A DNA stretch of 64,000 nucleotides from Flavobacterium psychrophilum (GTDB taxonomy: Bacteria; Bacteroidota; Bacteroidia; Flavobacteriales; Flavobacteriaceae). The position numbers and the translations under genes are program-made. Shown one piece after another: positions 61,948 through 64,000 of this stretch (its first letter is position 1; each line of letters starts with the position of its first letter). The stretch lies in assembly GCA_945862065.1 (NCBI GenBank), contig CAMAWT010000006.1:62001-126000 (forward strand). The letters run 5' to 3'. The notes below the pieces were generated by a model. It made no database searches, was not told the origin of the DNA, and saw only the letters and a list, made by a program, of their open reading frames with translations.

Positions 61948-62463
61948 ATGAAACCAAATATCGGAATTTCTGAAAATCATCTTGAAAATAGCATCAATCT
62001 GTTAGCTACATCTTTGGCAGATGAAGTGACGCTTTACACCAAAATTAGAAAATTCCATTGGAATGTTGCAGGCGAAAGTTTTATGGAATTGCACAAATTG
62101 TTTCAGGAGCAATACACCGAATTGGAAGAAACTATTGATGAAATTGCTGAACGAATCAACAAATTGGGCGGAAAATCGATTGGAACCATGGATGAATTTT
62201 TGAAGATAACATCCATTAAAGAATCTCCAAATGTATATCCGAATCAAAGGGAAATGATGAAAGAATTACTCGATGATCATGAAACAATTGTGAAAGAGTT
62301 TAGAAAAAACATAGACAAAAGCAACGAAAATAAAGATGCGGGGACAGCTGACTTTTTTACAGGTTTGATGAACAACACGAAACGATGTCTTGGATTCTTA
62401 GAAGGTATTTATCTTAGATTTTATTTGATGTTTTTTTTAGAAATAAAATGCAATAATTATTAA
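61948..62463 (+). CDS. dps: Dps-family ferritin-like protein, C-terminus frameshifted
   Basis: DNA-binding/iron-storage protein of the Dps family. Helix A/B ferroxidase residues are in IRKFHWNVAGESFMELHKLFQEQY (each block seen in the translation), and EIAERINKLGGKSIGTMDEFL follows. Up to residue 141 (FTGLM) it matches Dps; after that the frame reads NNTKRCLGFLEGIYLRF and other unlikely residues. The -1 frame right there gives EQHETMSWILRRYLS and a stop at 62417, the normal Dps end. A single missing base after 62370 explains both; the restored protein would have about 156 residues. Either a real mutation or a sequence error. Confidence 0.85.
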   Translation: MKPNIGISENHLENSINLLATSLADEVTLYTKIRKFHWNVAGESFMELHKLFQEQYTELEETIDEIAERINKLGGKSIGTMDEFLKITSIKESPNVYPNQREMMKELLDDHETIVKEFRKNIDKSNENKDAGTADFFTGLMNNTKRCLGFLEGIYLRFYLMFFLEIKCNNY

Positions 62464-62802
62464 TTAAATAGTACAAAAAAGCATAAAATAATCTGTTTAA
62501 TAACTCTGTTTTTTGATTTGATAGGTTGACATAATGAGATTTAGAACATAGAGTAGTTTTTCAACCTTCCGACTATGGCCAACGAAACGGTACGCGAGCT
62601 TGATACTCATTAATCAATAAAACAGCTGTTATTAAATGGATTTTTATAATATTTTAAAAGAAATTTTCGAATATCTAAAAAAACAAGCCCAAAATATTAA
62701 TTCATTTTTGATGAAAATCCGAATGAAATCGAAAAGTCAAATCGAAAATCCGAAGCTAAATTATTTTTAAATTTTATTACACCCAACAGTTTGTTTTTAC
62801 AA
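62464..62802. other. Intergenic region downstream of dps
   Basis: 339 bases, AT-rich except for a GC-richer patch around 62565-62610. No gene, known repeat or hairpin with a T-tract was recognised. Confidence 0.45.
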
Positions 62803-64000
62803 TTATTTCACAAAAAATTCTATTTGTTCTACCCCAATTTTTTTAGCTACAATCGTTTTATTTTTGTCCAAAACATAAATTACGGGAGTTGTAACCACAT
62901 CATATTTTTCAAGGATGTTGTTATAATGGATACCATCATATAAATTTATCCAATTTAATTCGTTTTTAGTAATGTATTCTTGATACCCTTTTGCATTGTG
63001 TTGCGTGTACACACTTACTACTTTAACTTTCTTATTTTGACTTAACAATTCGTCATAAACTTTCTTTAACTTTGGTATTTCTTTTTGGCAATGTCCACAA
63101 TCAATATCCCAAAAAACCAGAACAATATATTCGGAATTTATAGCATACAATTCTTTAAATAATTTTTCAATTTGGGGTTTGTTTGCATAATATTTTTGGG
63201 TAATTTCTTCACTCGTTTTACTGTTTTCAAATCCCATTGATATCACAATATCTTTATCTTTTACATCCGTTAAAAACAAATTTGGGGCTTTGCTTCCAAT
63301 TAAAAGTGGCTTCACTTTATCAGCTTTTCTTATCACAGATTCAATGATGTACTTATCAAAAAAACCGTTTGCCTTTCCAGTTTTAAAATAGGCATCAGAC
63401 ATGTGAACAAAAATTTTATCATGCCCAAGTATTTTTGATGTTTCAGATTGATTGGTAAAAAAAGCAATTAAGTATTTGTATATTAAACTTTCTCTTTTTG
63501 GTTTTAATAAAAATTTGTCCACTTCAACTATAACAGAATCAGGTGTTTGGTCGATAATATTTGTAAAGTATCGTTTTAACTTAGGAACAAAAAACGGATT
63601 TCTAATAGTGCTTTCGTCATCAAGATTTATACCCTCCCAAAACGCCTTTTTGTAGGGTTGATAGGCATCTTTTTTATCAGTAAAGGAGGCAGAAAATTTT
63701 TCAAAATTATAGTCTTTTTTCAATTCCATCAGCAGTTTCAAAAAACTGTTAGGATATTGATTTGCAAAACTTTCTTCTAGAGCAATGACTTCATCATTGG
63801 TGGTTATGTATTTTTTCTGTACCACATCTGTTGAATCTTTTTTAGACATTCCTTTGGCATCTTCTCTTGCTTTGTCAAACTCGACTCTTTTCTTAGAAAT
63901 GTAGGAAACATAATTGAAAAATTCATTTTGTAGGGTATTATTAGAAGATAAATTTTCTATCCCAGTTTCTTTGTAAACGCCTTTAATTTTGGTAACTTGA
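62803..64000 (-). CDS. TlpA-like thioredoxin-family protein (5' end outside window)
   Basis: The frame is open beyond the window edge on the minus strand, so the N-terminus and any signal peptide are missing; the ATG at 63849 is internal. A helical N-terminal region (similar to DUF5106 or DUF4369-type domains that precede TlpA in Bacteroidota) is followed by a thioredoxin fold: KAPNLFLTDVKDKDIVI and the redox motif FWDIDCGHCQKEIPKL with CGHC, then a cis-Pro segment VVTTPVIYVLD. Probably a periplasmic thiol-disulfide reductant. Confidence 0.88.
   Translation of the reverse strand, partial: QVTKIKGVYKETGIENLSSNNTLQNEFFNYVSYISKKRVEFDKAREDAKGMSKKDSTDVVQKKYITTNDEVIALEESFANQYPNSFLKLLMELKKDYNFEKFSASFTDKKDAYQPYKKAFWEGINLDDESTIRNPFFVPKLKRYFTNIIDQTPDSVIVEVDKFLLKPKRESLIYKYLIAFFTNQSETSKILGHDKIFVHMSDAYFKTGKANGFFDKYIIESVIRKADKVKPLLIGSKAPNLFLTDVKDKDIVISMGFENSKTSEEITQKYYANKPQIEKLFKELYAINSEYIVLVFWDIDCGHCQKEIPKLKKVYDELLSQNKKVKVVSVYTQHNAKGYQEYITKNELNWINLYDGIHYNNILEKYDVVTTPVIYVLDKNKTIVAKKIGVEQIEFFVK

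Noticed and set aside
62464-62802. Possible small gene or RNA downstream of dps
   Set aside because: No frame with family signal, no terminator-like hairpin and no promoter pair was found.

Overview
The window looks like chromosome of a Flavobacterium or a close relative in Flavobacteriaceae. It is AT-rich, and start codons lack Shine-Dalgarno sequences. Many genes are preceded by the Bacteroidota promoter core TAnnTTTG, often with TTG about 17-21 bp upstream. It encodes a TonB-dependent receptor with a carboxypeptidase-regulatory-like domain, a metalloprotease carrying a type IX secretion tail, DUF4270 lipoproteins and S9 peptidases. There are no rRNA genes, CRISPR arrays, prophage or intact insertion sequences. 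Two tRNAs are present, one with anticodon CAU and one tRNA-Leu(CAA).

Layout. 1-4.1 kb: end of nrdA, a small unknown gene and dgt (dNTP metabolism). 4.1-10.9 kb: thiL, an accessory lipoprotein, lepA, dusB, a LolC/E-like permease and rbfA. 11-16.7 kb: mce, tRNA(CAU), an S9 peptidase, GtrA and a GT39-like transferase. 16.7-22.3 kb: ribE, pdxA and the block DUF177-rpmF-fabH-accB-accC. 22.3-26.5 kb: tadA, dxs and two small accessory genes among repeats. 26.7-31 kb: biotin genes bioA, bioD and bioF, interleaved with a DUF2007 protein and a membrane protein. 31-42.3 kb: atpC/atpD, an SGNH lipoprotein with a TonB receptor, and glgA-like/DUF4270/glmS. 42.4-48.3 kb: panC, panD, a flippase-like protein, an esterase, radA and a ketoacyl synthase. 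48.4-54.4 kb: recX, then an apparent defence island. 54.6-61.4 kb: bioB, ribF, the M43 protease, pth, rplY and prs. 61.6-64 kb: tRNA-Leu, a frameshifted dps and a TlpA-like thioredoxin cut by the window edge.

The most interesting segment is 49.1-54.4 kb. Three tightly packed genes encode a putative RelE/HigB-like toxin, an XRE helix-turn-helix antitoxin with a C-terminal extension, and a small protein resembling the SecB chaperone. This is the gene order of toxin-antitoxin-chaperone (TAC) systems. A pair of near-identical inverted repeats exactly 30 bp apart lies at its promoter. Directly upstream on the same strand are a membrane/coiled-coil protein and a single-chain type IIG restriction-modification enzyme.

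The second theme is intergenic repeats. One REP-like family recurs at about seven places; its hairpin arms differ between copies but stay complementary within each copy. A second family of about 100 bp occurs twice in opposite orientation. Degenerate short tandem repeats fill several other gaps. Small accessory genes sit between these repeats, whereas housekeeping genes are compactly arranged.
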